Positions 16,675-25,491 are shown, numbered from the stretch's first letter. The stretch is DNA of 64,000 nt from Amycolatopsis jiangsuensis (GCF_014204865.1 NZ_JACHMG010000001.1:4118501-4182500), one strand, 5' to 3'. The notes: generated from the sequence alone by a model not told the origin. Made by a program: numbers and translations.

Positions 16675-18183
16675 ATGACCAGCTACGTTGCCGCGATCGA
16701 CCAGGGCACCACGTCGACCCGCTGCATGATCTTCGATCATTCCGGCCGCGTCGTCGCGGCCGACCAGCGTGAGCACGAGCAGATCTTCCCGCAGGCCGGC
16801 TGGGTCGAGCACAACGCGGACGAGATCTGGGAGAACACCCGCGCGGTCGCCGGCGGCGCGCTGGCCAAGGCCGATCTGCACACCTCCGACATCGCCGCGG
16901 TCGGCATCACCAACCAGCGGGAGACCGCACTGGTGTGGGACCGCAACACCGGGAAGCCGGTGTACAACGCGATCGTGTGGCAGGACACCCGCACGGACAA
17001 GATCGCCGGTGAACTGGGTGCGCTCGGTGGTGGCCAGGAGCGTTACCGCTCGAAGACCGGCCTGCCGCTCGCCACCTACTTCTCCGGCCCGAAGGTGAAG
17101 TGGATCCTCGACAACGTTGAGGGCGTGCGTGCCCGCGCCGAGGCCGGTGACCTGTTGTTCGGCAACATGGACACCTGGGTGCTGTGGAACATGACCGGCG
17201 GCACCGACGGCGGCATCCACGTGACCGATCCGACCAACGCGTCACGCACCCTGCTGATGGACCTCGACACCCTGCAGTGGGACGCCGACATTGCCGCGGA
17301 GATGGGGATTCCGCTGTCGATGCTGCCGGAGATCCGGTCGTCGTCGGAGGAGTACGGCAAGGTGCGCGAGCGCGGCGCGCTGGCCGGGGTGCCGATCGCG
17401 GGCATCCTCGGCGACCAGCAGGCGGCCACCTTCGGCCAGGCCTGCCTGTCCCCCGGCGAGGCGAAGAACACCTACGGAACCGGCAACTTCATGCTGCTCA
17501 ACACCGGCACCGAGAAGGTGATGTCGGAGAACGGCCTGCTCACCACGGTCTGCTACAAGATCGGTTCGAACGACACGGTGTACGCGCTGGAGGGCTCGAT
17601 CGCCGTCACCGGCTCGCTGGTGCAGTGGTTGCGCGACAACCTGGGCATGATCGGCACCGCCGCGGAGATCGAAGAGCACGCCGGCACCGTCGAGGACAAT
17701 GGTGGCGCGTACTTCGTCCCGGCCTTCTCCGGCCTGTTCGCCCCGTACTGGCGTTCGGACGCCCGCGGCGCGATCGTGGGCCTGACCCGGTTCGTCAACA
17801 AGGGACACCTGGCGAGGGCCGTGCTGGAGGCGACCGCGTTCCAGTCGCGCGAGGTGATCGACGCGATGAACGCGGACTCGGGCGTGCCGCTGAAGTCCCT
17901 GAAGGTGGACGGCGGCATGGTGGTCAACGAACTGCTGATGCAGTTCCAGGCGGACATCCTCGGCGTGCCGGTGATCCGCCCGGTGGTCAACGAAACGACC
18001 GCGCTGGGTGCCGCCTACGCCGCCGGCCTGGCAGTGGGCTTCTGGGAGTCGGAAGCCGACATCCGCACGAACTGGGCCAAGGACAAGCAGTGGGACCCCG
18101 CCATGGACGAATCCCGCCGCGAGAAGGAATACCGCAACTGGAAGAAGGCCGTGACGAAGACCTTCGACTGGGTCGAGGACTGA
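16675..18183 (+). CDS. glpK: Glycerol kinase, 502 aa
   Basis: FGGY-family kinase converting glycerol and ATP to glycerol 3-phosphate. The N-terminal phosphate loop is [19 protein letters not shown]. The glycerol-site QREH occurs near residue 26 as [18 protein letters not shown], and a second ATP motif is [13 protein letters not shown]. Length and motifs match bacterial GlpK closely. ATG at 16675 follows GGAGG. GlpF, GlpK and divergent GlpD together form the aerobic glycerol route. A hairpin lies about 50 bases after the stop. Confidence 0.97.
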   Translation: MTSYVAAIDQGTTSTRCMIFDHSGRVVAADQREHEQIFPQAGWVEHNADEIWENTRAVAGGALAKADLHTSDIAAVGITNQRETALVWDRNTGKPVYNAIVWQDTRTDKIAGELGALGGGQERYRSKTGLPLATYFSGPKVKWILDNVEGVRARAEAGDLLFGNMDTWVLWNMTGGTDGGIHVTDPTNASRTLLMDLDTLQWDADIAAEMGIPLSMLPEIRSSSEEYGKVRERGALAGVPIAGILGDQQAATFGQACLSPGEAKNTYGTGNFMLLNTGTEKVMSENGLLTTVCYKIGSNDTVYALEGSIAVTGSLVQWLRDNLGMIGTAAEIEEHAGTVEDNGGAYFVPAFSGLFAPYWRSDARGAIVGLTRFVNKGHLARAVLEATAFQSREVIDAMNADSGVPLKSLKVDGGMVVNELLMQFQADILGVPVIRPVVNETTALGAAYAAGLAVGFWESEADIRTNWAKDKQWDPAMDESRREKEYRNWKKAVTKTFDWVED

Positions 18184-18231
18184 CCCTCGGCCGTTTTCCG
18201 GCGGCCCCGGCCACCGGAGCCGACCCGGCGG

Positions 18232-18270
18232 AACGGGCCGGACTTCGCACAGTGCGGAGCCCGGCCCGTT
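18232..18270 (+). terminator. Terminator after glpFK
   Basis: AACGGGCCGG (18232-18241) pairs with CCGGCCCGTT (18261-18270). The 19-base loop can fold further (CTTCGCAC/GTGCGGAG). A short TTTC follows the stem. It lies 48 bases after the glpK stop. Confidence 0.75.
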
Positions 18271-18715
18271 TCGCTGCGTGGGGGATGGAGCAGTCGGGCG
18301 GCTGGGTGACACAGAGGGGAACGCGGCTGGCCGCGGCGGGAGACAAGGCAGCTGGATGCGGTGGCTGAGCACCTGTCTGGGCACGCCGGGTGGATGCGGC
18401 GGTGGACGCGGTAAGCCTGAGCGACGACTGGACACAGCCCATGGACGCGTCGACTGGACACATTGCGCCCGACGCGGTGGCTGGACACGATGCGCCCGGA
18501 GAGCTGCCTGGTGGCCCGCCCCCTCCTCCTTCTCCCCACACACACCACTTCGCGAGCGGCTGGCCGTGCCGCGGCAATTCAGTCTCGTTCGTTCGCATTC
18601 CTGAACGGGCCGGCGCATTTCGTCCCGGCCAGTGGGAGTCCTTTCAGGACTGCGAATCGTCGTTCACGCACGTGACCGCGGGCCATTTCCTTCGTGGACT
18701 ATGGGTGGCGAAGTC
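18271..18715. other. Intergenic region with short imperfect repeats, no supported gene
   Basis: Frames on both strands lack start signals and recognisable domains. A cluster of repeated GACTGGACACA and GGACGCGG pieces occupies about 18395-18500. The last 100 bases drop in GC content as expected for a promoter region of the lyase gene. Confidence 0.4.
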
Positions 18716-18723
18716 TTGACGAT

Positions 18724-18739
18724 TCTGGTTTAGACCACA
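18724..18739. promoter_or_regulatory. DasR-like operator upstream of the alginate lyase gene
   Basis: The 16 bases TCTGGTTTAGACCACA differ only slightly from the published dre consensus of the GntR-family regulator DasR (ACTGGTCTAGACCACT). The inner 12 bases are a near-perfect palindrome. It lies 60 bases before the lyase start and 2 bases after a TTGACG that could be a -35 box. Function is inferred from the match; no regulator gene is nearby. Confidence 0.55.
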
Positions 18740-18799
18740 CACACTGGCGGGCACGGTGATCCGGAAACCGCCCGCCATTCCCCCTCCCCCAGGAGAACC

Positions 18800-19576
18800 A
18801 TGTTCACGCTACGTGCGGTTCGTTTTCTCGTCTGTTCCGGAGTCGTGGTGCTCGGTGCGCTTGCCGGGCAGCCCGCGTCCGCCGCGGTCGCGCTCGACCC
18901 CGGGGCGCCGCCGGGCAGCAATTTCGATCTGTCGGTGTGGGAGCTGCAGGAGCCGGTCGGCTCGCCGGGCAAGCCGACCACCATCTCGCCGGCCAAGCTC
19001 CGGGACGGCTTCCAGGACAAGTACTTCTACACCGATTCCGGCGACGGCTCGATGACGTTCTGGGACCCGGAAAACGGCGTCACCACGCCGAATTCGCACT
19101 ACCCCCGTTCCGAGCTGCGAGAGATGACGCCGGGGGGCGAGGCGGCGAGCTGGCCGGTCTCCGGCACCCACCGGCTCGCCGCGTCGGTGAAGGTGACCGA
19201 GGTGCCCGACCACGTGTGCGTCGGCCAGATCCACCTCGCCGAGGGCAGTGGATCGACGAAACCGTTGCTGGAGCTGTACTACTACGCCAACGGTGACATC
19301 AAGATGGGCATCGAGGACTCCCCGTCCGGCGGCCAGACCCAGCATCCGGTCGGGAACGTGCCACTCGGCCGGAAGTGGTCCTACGAGATCAGCCTGACCG
19401 GCGGCGACACCATCAACCTCGACCTGAACGGCGAGAAGACCACCTGGCCGCTCGATTCCTCGTTCGACGACTACCCGATGTACTTCAAAGCCGGCAACTA
19501 CGACCAGAGCAGCGGCAGCAGCTCGACAGTGGGGGCCCGGGTGCACTTCTACTCGCTCTCGGTGTCCCACAGCTGA
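18800..19576 (+). CDS. Secreted polysaccharide lyase family 7 (alginate lyase), 258 aa
   Basis: A signal peptide (residues 1-30, cleaved near ASAA) precedes one PL7 jelly-roll domain. All three family motifs are present: RSELREM near residue 106, the central QIH triad near 143 and YFKAGNY near 231. In characterised PL7 enzymes the QIH form is usually linked to activity on polyguluronate or mixed blocks, and QVH to polymannuronate. ATG at 18800 follows AGGAG. The enzyme should cleave alginate outside the cell by beta-elimination. A DasR-like site in front would tie it to amino-sugar control. No uptake or oligoalginate lyase genes are adjacent. Confidence 0.9.
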   Translation: MFTLRAVRFLVCSGVVVLGALAGQPASAAVALDPGAPPGSNFDLSVWELQEPVGSPGKPTTISPAKLRDGFQDKYFYTDSGDGSMTFWDPENGVTTPNSHYPRSELREMTPGGEAASWPVSGTHRLAASVKVTEVPDHVCVGQIHLAEGSGSTKPLLELYYYANGDIKMGIEDSPSGGQTQHPVGNVPLGRKWSYEISLTGGDTINLDLNGEKTTWPLDSSFDDYPMYFKAGNYDQSSGSSSTVGARVHFYSLSVSHS

Positions 19577-19709
19577 CCGCACAGCCGACCACCTGTGACC
19601 GCACGACCGACCCAACCGCCACCGCACAGCCGACCGCCCGTCACCGCACGGCCGACCCAACCGCCACTGCACAGCCGACCACCCGTCACCGCACGATCGA
19701 CCCAACCGC
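19575..19709. repeat. 45-base tandem repeat, three copies
   Basis: GCACAGCCGACC recurs at 19579, 19624 and 19669, and a companion GCACGRYCGACCCAACCGC at 19600, 19645 and 19690, giving an exact 45-base period. The array starts at the lyase stop codon. The period is a multiple of three, but no frame has a start site. Confidence 0.85.
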
Positions 19710-19755
19710 GGGGTTGCCGCTTCTCCCACGAACCGGCGACCCCGCGGCGGCACCG

Positions 19756-20553
19756 TCACACACCCCAGCCCTCCGGCGCACCGGACTGCTCGCTGGGCGC
19801 CAGCACGGTGAACGACACCCCCTGGTCGTCCTTCGCCTCGACCAGGCGACCGAACGGGGTGTCCGCCGGACCCCGCACCACCGCACCGCCCAGCTCCGGG
19901 ATCCGGGCGGCGGCCGCTTCGGCATCCGCGACCCAGAAGCAGGTGCGCCAGCCCGCTTCGCCAGCGCCCTCGGACAGCTCGCCGAGACCACCGACCGGAC
20001 GGCCTGCCACGTCGAGTGTCGCGTAGGTGAAGCCCCCGCCGGACATGTCCCCGAAGGAATAACCGAGAACGTCCCCGTAGAACTGCTTGGCCGCGGCGAA
20101 GTCCCCGACCATGCACTCGTTCCACGCCACCGCGCCGGGCGCCAGGGTGACCTCGCTGCCGAGGTGCGTCCCCGCCTGCCACAGGCCGAACACCGCACCG
20201 GCCGGATCCTCGGCGATCGCCATTCGTCCTTCGTCCAGCACGTTCACCGGCGAGGCGAGCACCCGGCCGCCCGCCGCTCCGACGGCCGCCACCGCACTGT
20301 CCACATCGGACACCGCAAGGTATGTGGTCCACTGCGCGGGCATTCCCTGCTGCCCCTGCGGCGCTTCGCCGATCCCGGCCACCGGGCGGCCGGCCACCTG
20401 CGCCGTCCCGTAGAACCCGGTGTCCGCGCCGCCGTCCCGCACGGTCCAGCCCAGCAACGCCCCGTAGAACGCGACCGCACGCTCGCGGTCGGACGTCATG
20501 AGATCGACCCAGCACGGCGTGCCCTCGGGCCACGGTTCGGTTCTGGTGATCAT
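19756..20553 (-). CDS. VOC-superfamily protein with two glyoxalase-like domains, 265 aa
   Basis: Two tandem VOC domains. The first covers residues about 11-125 (PCWVDLMTSDRERAVAFYG, then LLGWTVRDGG). The second covers about 140-258 (AWNECMVGDFAAAKQFYG, then VLGYSF). This internal duplication is typical of actinobacterial glyoxalase/bleomycin-resistance-like proteins of unknown substrate. ATG at 20553 has GGGAGG 5 bases upstream. Metal ligands of true glyoxalase I are not obvious. It converges on the repeat array after the lyase gene. Confidence 0.85.
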   Translation of the reverse strand: MITRTEPWPEGTPCWVDLMTSDRERAVAFYGALLGWTVRDGGADTGFYGTAQVAGRPVAGIGEAPQGQQGMPAQWTTYLAVSDVDSAVAAVGAAGGRVLASPVNVLDEGRMAIAEDPAGAVFGLWQAGTHLGSEVTLAPGAVAWNECMVGDFAAAKQFYGDVLGYSFGDMSGGGFTYATLDVAGRPVGGLGELSEGAGEAGWRTCFWVADAEAAAARIPELGGAVVRGPADTPFGRLVEAKDDQGVSFTVLAPSEQSGAPEGWGV

Positions 20554-20595
20554 CTTCTACCTCCCAGGTGGATGCGGCCGGCACAGTCTGGCACC

Positions 20596-20619
20596 CGGGA
20601 CCGACAAAAGCCGGTCCCG
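20596..20619 (-). terminator. Hairpin after the sortase gene
   Basis: CGGGACCG at 20596-20603 pairs with CGGTCCCG at 20612-20619 around an 8-base loop (ACAAAAGC). It lies just past the sortase stop, separating it from the VOC gene on the same strand. Confidence 0.5.
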
Positions 20620-20637
20620 TTCACCCACCCGGTGCGC

Positions 20638-21237
20638 TCACGGACCGCCGGCGACCAGCTTCGCGTAGACGATGATGTTGTCCACGTAGCTGTGTTCCGA
20701 CCGGTCGAACGCGCCACCGCAGGTGATGAGGCGCAGCTCGGCGTCGTCGGTGTCGCCGTAGACCGCGTCGCTCGGGAAGACATCTTTCGGTACCTGGTCG
20801 ACCTTCGTCACCACGAAATGCGCGGTACGGCCGTCCTCGCGAGCCACCGCCACGTCGTCGCCGCGCCGCATTTCCTTGAGCCGGTAGAAGATCCCCTTCT
20901 GTTTGTTGCCGTCCACGTGGCCCAGCAGCACCGCGGGCCCGAGTTCGCCGGGGGTGGGGCCGTACCGGTACCACCCGGCCTGCAACGGGGTGGTCACCGG
21001 CGGCACCTGCACCGTCCTGTCCGCGTTGAGTCCCAGCGGCACCAGGCTCGAATGCGCCGCGATCTTCGGCACATCGAGCGACACCGGCGTCGACTTCGGC
21101 AACGCGGGCGCGTCCTGCGCAGGCGCGCTCGAACCCGCCACGGCGGCGGGCGGGGCTGGGTCCGCCGGTCCGGCCGAGCACCCGGCGGCCATCACCGCGA
21201 CGGCGCTGACCGCGGCGCCGAGCGTTCTTCTGAGCAC
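20638..21237 (-). CDS. Class F sortase, lipoprotein-like, 199 aa
   Basis: The N-terminus has a lipobox-like end (VMAAGCSAG, Cys near residue 20), then a Pro/Ala linker and a sortase barrel. The catalytic His is in GHVDGNKQKG, the Cys in LRLITCGGAF and the Arg in FDRSEHSY. Spacing and length fit the class F sortases widespread in actinobacteria. GTG at 21237 follows GGAGGG. Two exported proteins directly upstream on the same strand are the obvious candidate substrates, but neither ends in a canonical LPXTG signal. A lipid anchor would hold the enzyme on the outer face of the membrane. Confidence 0.88.
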   Translation of the reverse strand: MLRRTLGAAVSAVAVMAAGCSAGPADPAPPAAVAGSSAPAQDAPALPKSTPVSLDVPKIAAHSSLVPLGLNADRTVQVPPVTTPLQAGWYRYGPTPGELGPAVLLGHVDGNKQKGIFYRLKEMRRGDDVAVAREDGRTAHFVVTKVDQVPKDVFPSDAVYGDTDDAELRLITCGGAFDRSEHSYVDNIIVYAKLVAGGP

Positions 21238-21298
21238 GGCTTTCCCTCCGCTCGACTACCGGCAGCCTGCCACTTCCGAAACAGGCCCGGAAGACGGT

Positions 21299-21946
21299 TC
21301 AGCCACGCACGCGCCGGCGCGCGACGACCAGCCCGGTCCCGCCGACCGCGAGCGCACCCATCGCCGCGGCGGCCGGCAGGCCGGGCGAATCGCCGGCCGG
21401 ACCGTCGGTGCCACCGGTCTGCGGCGCACCGGCGGGCACCTGCGCGACCTGTTTTGCGGGAAGCACGGTGAATTCCGTGGCGATCTGCGCGCCACCGCAG
21501 TCGAACGAAGCCTGGTAGGTACCCGGTCGCACGTCCCTGCGCACGGTCGCGCCGCCCTCCGAAACAGGCGCCTTGTCCGGGTCGTTCTGGGGGCCGACCT
21601 GGTGCAGCGGCCCGAACTCGAGCGCTGCCGAGGCCAGCTGCGAGATGTACTTCGCCTCGCAGCCGACGCGCACGGTCACGTTGTCCCCGGCCCGTCCGGT
21701 CGCGGGCAGCAGCCGGAGGTAGGCCTTGGGGGTGCCCACTCCGCTCCCGTCGTCGGTGGGTGTGGTCGACGGCGGCGCGGTGGTGGACGTTGGTGTGCCG
21801 GAGGTCGGCGAACCCGCGGTGTCCGTGGGTGCGGTCGTCGTGTCCGTGGGTGCGGTCGTGGTGTCCGTCTGGGCCGCAGCGATGGCCGGCGCGGCGGTCA
21901 GCATTCCGGCCGCGACCAGGGTCGAGAAAATGGCGGTACGCTTCAA
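21299..21946 (-). CDS. Exported cell-surface protein with C-terminal membrane anchor, 215 aa
   Basis: A signal peptide (residues 1-27) is followed by a Thr-rich repeat stalk (TDTTTAPTDTTTAPTDT) and a domain with a likely disulfide (RVGCEAKYIS, ASFDCGGAQ). A Gly/Pro spacer, a hydrophobic helix and a basic tail (VARRRVRG) complete it. This is the layout of a sortase substrate, although the pre-helix sequence TGGTDGPAGDSPGLPAAAA lacks LPXTG. TTG at 21946 is taken as start because AAGGGG lies upstream and it gives a normal signal peptide (KRTAIFSTLVAAG). It lies 61 bases before the sortase gene. Confidence 0.75.
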   Translation of the reverse strand: MKRTAIFSTLVAAGMLTAAPAIAAAQTDTTTAPTDTTTAPTDTAGSPTSGTPTSTTAPPSTTPTDDGSGVGTPKAYLRLLPATGRAGDNVTVRVGCEAKYISQLASAALEFGPLHQVGPQNDPDKAPVSEGGATVRRDVRPGTYQASFDCGGAQIATEFTVLPAKQVAQVPAGAPQTGGTDGPAGDSPGLPAAAAMGALAVGGTGLVVARRRVRG

Positions 21947-22112
21947 CAGTCCCCTTGAAAATCCTTCCCCCCGGATTTCCGCAGTGCCGAATCGCGGATC
22001 GTCCACTCTCGGAACGCGGTTCCCCTGCCGTCCGGGCGTTTTCTTCCGACACCAGGTAGACGTCTCGCTCCCGGCCGGGGTTGCCGAGCGGCGCGATATT
22101 CGAGGCACGAAA

Positions 22113-22142
22113 AAGCCGCCGGGAACGAATTCCCGGCGGCTT
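22113..22142 (-). terminator. Intrinsic terminator with U-run
   Basis: A 13-base-pair perfect stem (AAGCCGCCGGGAA with its complement) closes a 4-base loop. Read on the minus strand it is followed by TTTTT. It ends the gene at 22157-22651, so that gene and the next paralogue have separate messages. Confidence 0.9.
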
Positions 22143-22156
22143 CGGCAATGCCGCGG

Positions 22157-22651
22157 CTATTCGGCGAGGCTGCCGTCTCCGGCTTTCGCCGCACCGGAGG
22201 GCACCTGGCTCACCTGCGCGGCGGGCACCGAAAACGTGGTGGTGTAGGGCTTCCCGCCACAGGTGACGGTCAGTGGATAACTGCCGGCGGCAGTACCGGA
22301 GAGCAGCTCCGCGTCGGCGCTCACGGTGGCCTTGACCCCGACGAACGGGCCGAAGTCGTAGCCGGAGAACCTCAGCACCGGGGAGCTGAACGTGGTCGAT
22401 CCCGGGGTGGCTCCGGGGCAGTCGGCGAGGGCGACGTTCGCGTCGGCTCGCTGGAAGTGGTCGACCATGCCGTGCAAAGCGGCGGTGTCCTGGTTCAGCT
22501 GCACGGTCACTGGTGCCTGTCCACCGGAGGTGTCGCCCGGAACCGCGGCCCGTGTGTCCGACCCGCTGTCGGCAGTCGCGGCTCCGGCAGTCACCGCCAG
22601 CGCCGCCGCGGCCATTGCCGCTGTCACCGTGAAAACCGCCCTCGTGCGCAC
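22157..22651 (-). CDS. Exported protein, paralogue of the adjacent surface protein, 164 aa
   Basis: A signal peptide (RTRAVFTVTAAMAAAALAV) is followed by one domain with cysteines in ALADCPGA and LTVTCGGKP. Its end, PAAQVSQVPSGAAKAG, matches PAKQVAQVPAGAPQTG of the neighbour, so the two share an outside domain. This one stops there and has no membrane helix, so it is secreted free or held by a partner. GTG at 22651 follows an AGAGG-type site; a GTG at 22675 would lengthen it by 8 residues. Function is unknown. Confidence 0.72.
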   Translation of the reverse strand: MRTRAVFTVTAAMAAAALAVTAGAATADSGSDTRAAVPGDTSGGQAPVTVQLNQDTAALHGMVDHFQRADANVALADCPGATPGSTTFSSPVLRFSGYDFGPFVGVKATVSADAELLSGTAAGSYPLTVTCGGKPYTTTFSVPAAQVSQVPSGAAKAGDGSLAE

Positions 22652-22728
22652 CCTCGGCCTCTCTCCCGCAACCACTGCTCACCCCGCAAGACGCGGGTGC
22701 CGGCAGCAGGTTGCGCCCGCGCGGTGAA

Positions 22729-24132
22729 TCAGTCCAGATCGTCGTGCCGCATCAACTGGCGGCCCGCCTCGGTGATCGACCCGGACAGCGACGGGTAGAC
22801 CGAGAACGTGAGCGCCAGGTGGTCCACCGTCAGCTGGTTCTGCACCGCGAGCGCGATCGGCAGGATCAGCTCGCTCGCCGTCGGCGCCACGACGACGCCA
22901 CCGACCACCACCCCGGTCGCCGGGCGGCAGAACAACTTCACGAAACCGCGGCGCAGGCCTTCCATCTTCGCCCGCGGGTTGGTGGCCAGCGGGAGCATGA
23001 TCGTGCGGGCGGGCACCTCGCCGGAGTCGATCGCCTGCTGGCTGATGCCGACGGTGGCGATTTCCGGGTGGGTGAACACGTTGGCGGCCACCGTCTTGAG
23101 CTTGATCGGCGCGACGCCCTCGCCCAGCGCGTGCCACATCGCGATGCGGCCCTGCATGCTCGCCACCGACGCGAGCATCAGCACCCCGGAGCAGTCACCC
23201 GCGGCGTAGATGCCCGGCACAGTTGTCCGCGAGACCCGGTCCACCGTGATGAATCCGCCGGGACCCGGTTCGATGCCCACGCGGTCGAGCCCGATGTCGG
23301 CGGTGTTCGGCACGGACCCGACGGTCATCAGCGCGTGGCTGGCCTCGATCACCCGGCCGTCGGCCAGATGCACCGAAACGCCGTTGCCGGTGCGCTCCAC
23401 GCGTTCCGCGCGGGCCTGCTTGGCGACCGTGGTACCGCGCTGCGAGAAGACCTCCTCGAGCACCGCCGCGGCGTCCGCGTCCTCGTGCGGCAGCACCCGG
23501 TCCCTGCTGGAGACCACGGTGACGGTGACGCCCATTTCGGTGTACGCGGACGCGAACTCGGCGCCGGTGACCCCGGAGCCGATGACGACCAGATGCTCGG
23601 GCAGCTCGGTGAGGTCGTAGAGCTGACGCCAGTCGAGGATCCGCTCCCCGTCCGGCACCGCGCCGGGCAGCACGCGGGGCGTGGCACCGGTGGCGATGAG
23701 CACGACGTCCGCGTTCAGCGCCTCGGTGGTGCCGTCGGCGTGCGTGACCGCCACCTTGTGGGTGGCCAGGCCCGGCTCGTCGTCGCAGAAGCGGGCCTGG
23801 CCGTTGATCACGCGCACGCCCTCGCGTTGCACGCGGGCACGGATGTCGGCGGACTGGGCCAGCGCCAGCCCCTTCACCCGGCCGTGCACGGTGGGCAGGT
23901 CGACCCGGGTGTCCGCGAGGTCGGTGTTGATGCCGAGCTCGCCGAGGTCGTGCATCTTGGCCAGCGCGCCGGAGGAGGCGATGAACGTCTTCGACGGGAC
24001 GCAGTCGTAGAGGACGCAGGCGCCGCCAAGACCGTCCCGCTCGACGATCGTCACGTCGGCGCCGTGCTGCGCCGCGACCAAGGCAGCTTCGTAGCCCGCC
24101 GGGCCGCCACCCATGATCACGATCCTGGTCAC
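22729..24132 (-). CDS. lpdA: NAD(P)H-quinone dehydrogenase, LpdA type, 467 aa
   Basis: A flavoprotein disulfide reductase-like enzyme. FAD motif: IVIMGGGPAGYEAALVA. Redox-active region: GGACVLYDCVPSK. NAD(P) motif: VVIGSGVTGAEFASAY. Second FAD motif: GIYAAGDC. The C-terminal His-Glu dyad of true lipoamide dehydrogenase is replaced by YPSLSGSITE, as in M. tuberculosis LpdA (Rv3303c), a quinone reductase. Unlike my memory of that protein, both cysteines of the CxxxxC are present. GTG at 24132 has GGAGG 7 bases upstream. The order glpD, lpdA, amiA1 recalls the mycobacterial locus. Confidence 0.9.
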   Translation of the reverse strand: MTRIVIMGGGPAGYEAALVAAQHGADVTIVERDGLGGACVLYDCVPSKTFIASSGALAKMHDLGELGINTDLADTRVDLPTVHGRVKGLALAQSADIRARVQREGVRVINGQARFCDDEPGLATHKVAVTHADGTTEALNADVVLIATGATPRVLPGAVPDGERILDWRQLYDLTELPEHLVVIGSGVTGAEFASAYTEMGVTVTVVSSRDRVLPHEDADAAAVLEEVFSQRGTTVAKQARAERVERTGNGVSVHLADGRVIEASHALMTVGSVPNTADIGLDRVGIEPGPGGFITVDRVSRTTVPGIYAAGDCSGVLMLASVASMQGRIAMWHALGEGVAPIKLKTVAANVFTHPEIATVGISQQAIDSGEVPARTIMLPLATNPRAKMEGLRRGFVKLFCRPATGVVVGGVVVAPTASELILPIALAVQNQLTVDHLALTFSVYPSLSGSITEAGRQLMRHDDLD

Positions 24133-24262
24133 CTGAGCTCCTCCTCGATACCGGTACTGGCGTGGGCTTCACGGTACGCGGCGGGTGCGGTGGACAGGTG
24201 AAGTGTCCGGACACGGCATGTGCATCCGGTCGTGCGGCGTCCGGGTCGCTAGGCTGTCCGGC

Positions 24263-24715
24263 GTGCCGTTGTATGCCGCTTACGGATCGAACATGGAGCC
24301 CGCCCAGATGCTGGAGCGTGCCCCGCACTCGCCGATGGCGGGCACCGGCTGGCTGGAAGGCTGGCGGCTCACCTTCGGCGGGGAGGACCTTGGCTGGGAA
24401 GGTGCACTGGCCACCATCGTCGAAGACCCCGCTTCCCGGGTGTTCGTGGTGCTCTACGACGTGACCTCGCTGGACGAGGAACGCCTCGACCGCTGGGAAG
24501 GCGGCGAGCTGGGCATGCACACGAAGATCCGCCTCCGGGTCCAGACGATGGACGGCTCGACCCTGGCCTGGCTGTACGTCCTGGACGCCTACGAGGGCGG
24601 CCTGCCCTCGGCGAGATACCTGGGAGTCCTCGCTGACGCGGCGGAAGCCGCGAGCGCCCCGGCAGATTACGTGGACGACCTGCGTACCCGCCCCTGCACG
24701 GGGATCACGGGCTGA
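24263..24715 (+). CDS. Gamma-glutamylcyclotransferase-like protein, 150 aa
   Basis: The N-terminal AAYGSNMEPAQM is the substrate-binding signature of the GGCT/AIG2 fold. The catalytic-acid region LDEERLDRWEGGELG follows near residue 75. Such enzymes release 5-oxoproline from gamma-glutamyl compounds. GTG at 24263 is 7 bases after TAGGCT (24250-24255), so the message is probably leaderless; the frame extends to 24185 without support. In M. tuberculosis a gene between lpdA and amiA1 (Rv3304) holds the same place. Confidence 0.82.
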   Translation: MPLYAAYGSNMEPAQMLERAPHSPMAGTGWLEGWRLTFGGEDLGWEGALATIVEDPASRVFVVLYDVTSLDEERLDRWEGGELGMHTKIRLRVQTMDGSTLAWLYVLDAYEGGLPSARYLGVLADAAEAASAPADYVDDLRTRPCTGITG

Positions 24716-25030
24716 CTGCCGTGCGTGGCTGACTGCCGGTCAGGGGCCTGGTTCCGGTCCTCGGCTGGTCTCGGCCCTGGGTTGATTCCCGGCCCCGGTC
24801 TGGTCACGACCTCGGGCTGGTCACGACCTCGGGCTGGTACGACCCCCGGGTCGATCCCAGACCTCGGGTCGCTCGCAGGCCTCGGGCTGGTCAGGGCCTT
24901 GGGCTTGGTTCGCCCCGACTTGATCTCGCCCTCGGTTTGGTCCCGAGCTCTGGCTGGTCTCGGCCCCCGGGTTGATTCCCGGCCCCGGTCTGATCCCGGC
25001 CCCGGCTTTCCAGATCACGAGGTGATCGCC
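24716..25030. repeat. Degenerate 17-18-base tandem repeats and a 40-base duplicated block
   Basis: CTGGTCACGACCTCGGG occurs twice in a row at 24800 and 24817, then decays into about five variants to 24905. A 40-base block at 24763-24802 recurs at 24952-24992 with one insertion. The array follows the cyclotransferase gene and encodes nothing supportable. Confidence 0.75.
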
Positions 25031-25454
25031 GGTGGCCAGCCCGTGACCGGCGGGTGAACGTCGCGCGACGGGGACGTTCGCGGGCGCTACCACAGGGCGG
25101 GACCGCAGGTGTCCCCACCCCCGGCAGTCCTGTGGATAACTCGTCTCACGACGTGGGCGGGACGGCCGAGCCCGACTCCCCCGGACGACCTCGCCGGCAG
25201 CCACGCAACCGACCGCGGCCGTCCACCGACGGACTGTGAAGCAAGCGCTTGACTCAACTCGCCGGTAAAGCACCACGTCTCGGGAAAATGTTGCTGCGCA
25301 ACAAAAAACCGTACCCGCCGAGCGCGAACCCGCCAGCCGGGAAACGCTGCGAATCACTCTCGGTGAGCAGGTGTCCCACGACCGAACACCGTCCTGCAAG
25401 AGCGGGTGAACCCCCGCGTCAGGGAGCCTGCACGAGGGGTGTTCACCCGCCCGA
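25031..25454. other. Intergenic region with a DnaA-box-like site and LacI-like dyad
   Basis: No gene is supported here. TGTGGATAA at 25131-25139 is a perfect DnaA box. CAAGCGCTTG at 25242-25251 is a 10-base palindrome of the LacI-operator type. GTTGC/GCAAC at 25290-25302 forms a small stem beside A-rich flanks. Confidence 0.45.
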
Positions 25455-25491
25455 GAGTTGTCCACAGCGGCCGAGGCGCTGTGGACAACTC
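25455..25491 (-). terminator. Hairpin at the amidohydrolase stop, made of paired DnaA-box-like arms
   Basis: A 15-base-pair stem (25455-25469 with 25477-25491) and a 7-base loop overlap the amidohydrolase stop codon. Each arm contains TTGTCCACA or its complement, the actinobacterial DnaA box. The position argues for a terminator; the box content may be coincidental or a DnaA-binding spot. Confidence 0.6.

Noticed and set aside
19575..19709. A repeat protein encoded by the 45-base array
   Set aside because: The period keeps frame, but there is no start codon with a ribosome site, and the frame runs antisense into the VOC gene.
25131..25491. A chromosomal or plasmid origin of replication
   Set aside because: Only three DnaA-like boxes are present, without dnaA, dnaN or a replication initiator gene, and two of them form a terminator-like hairpin.
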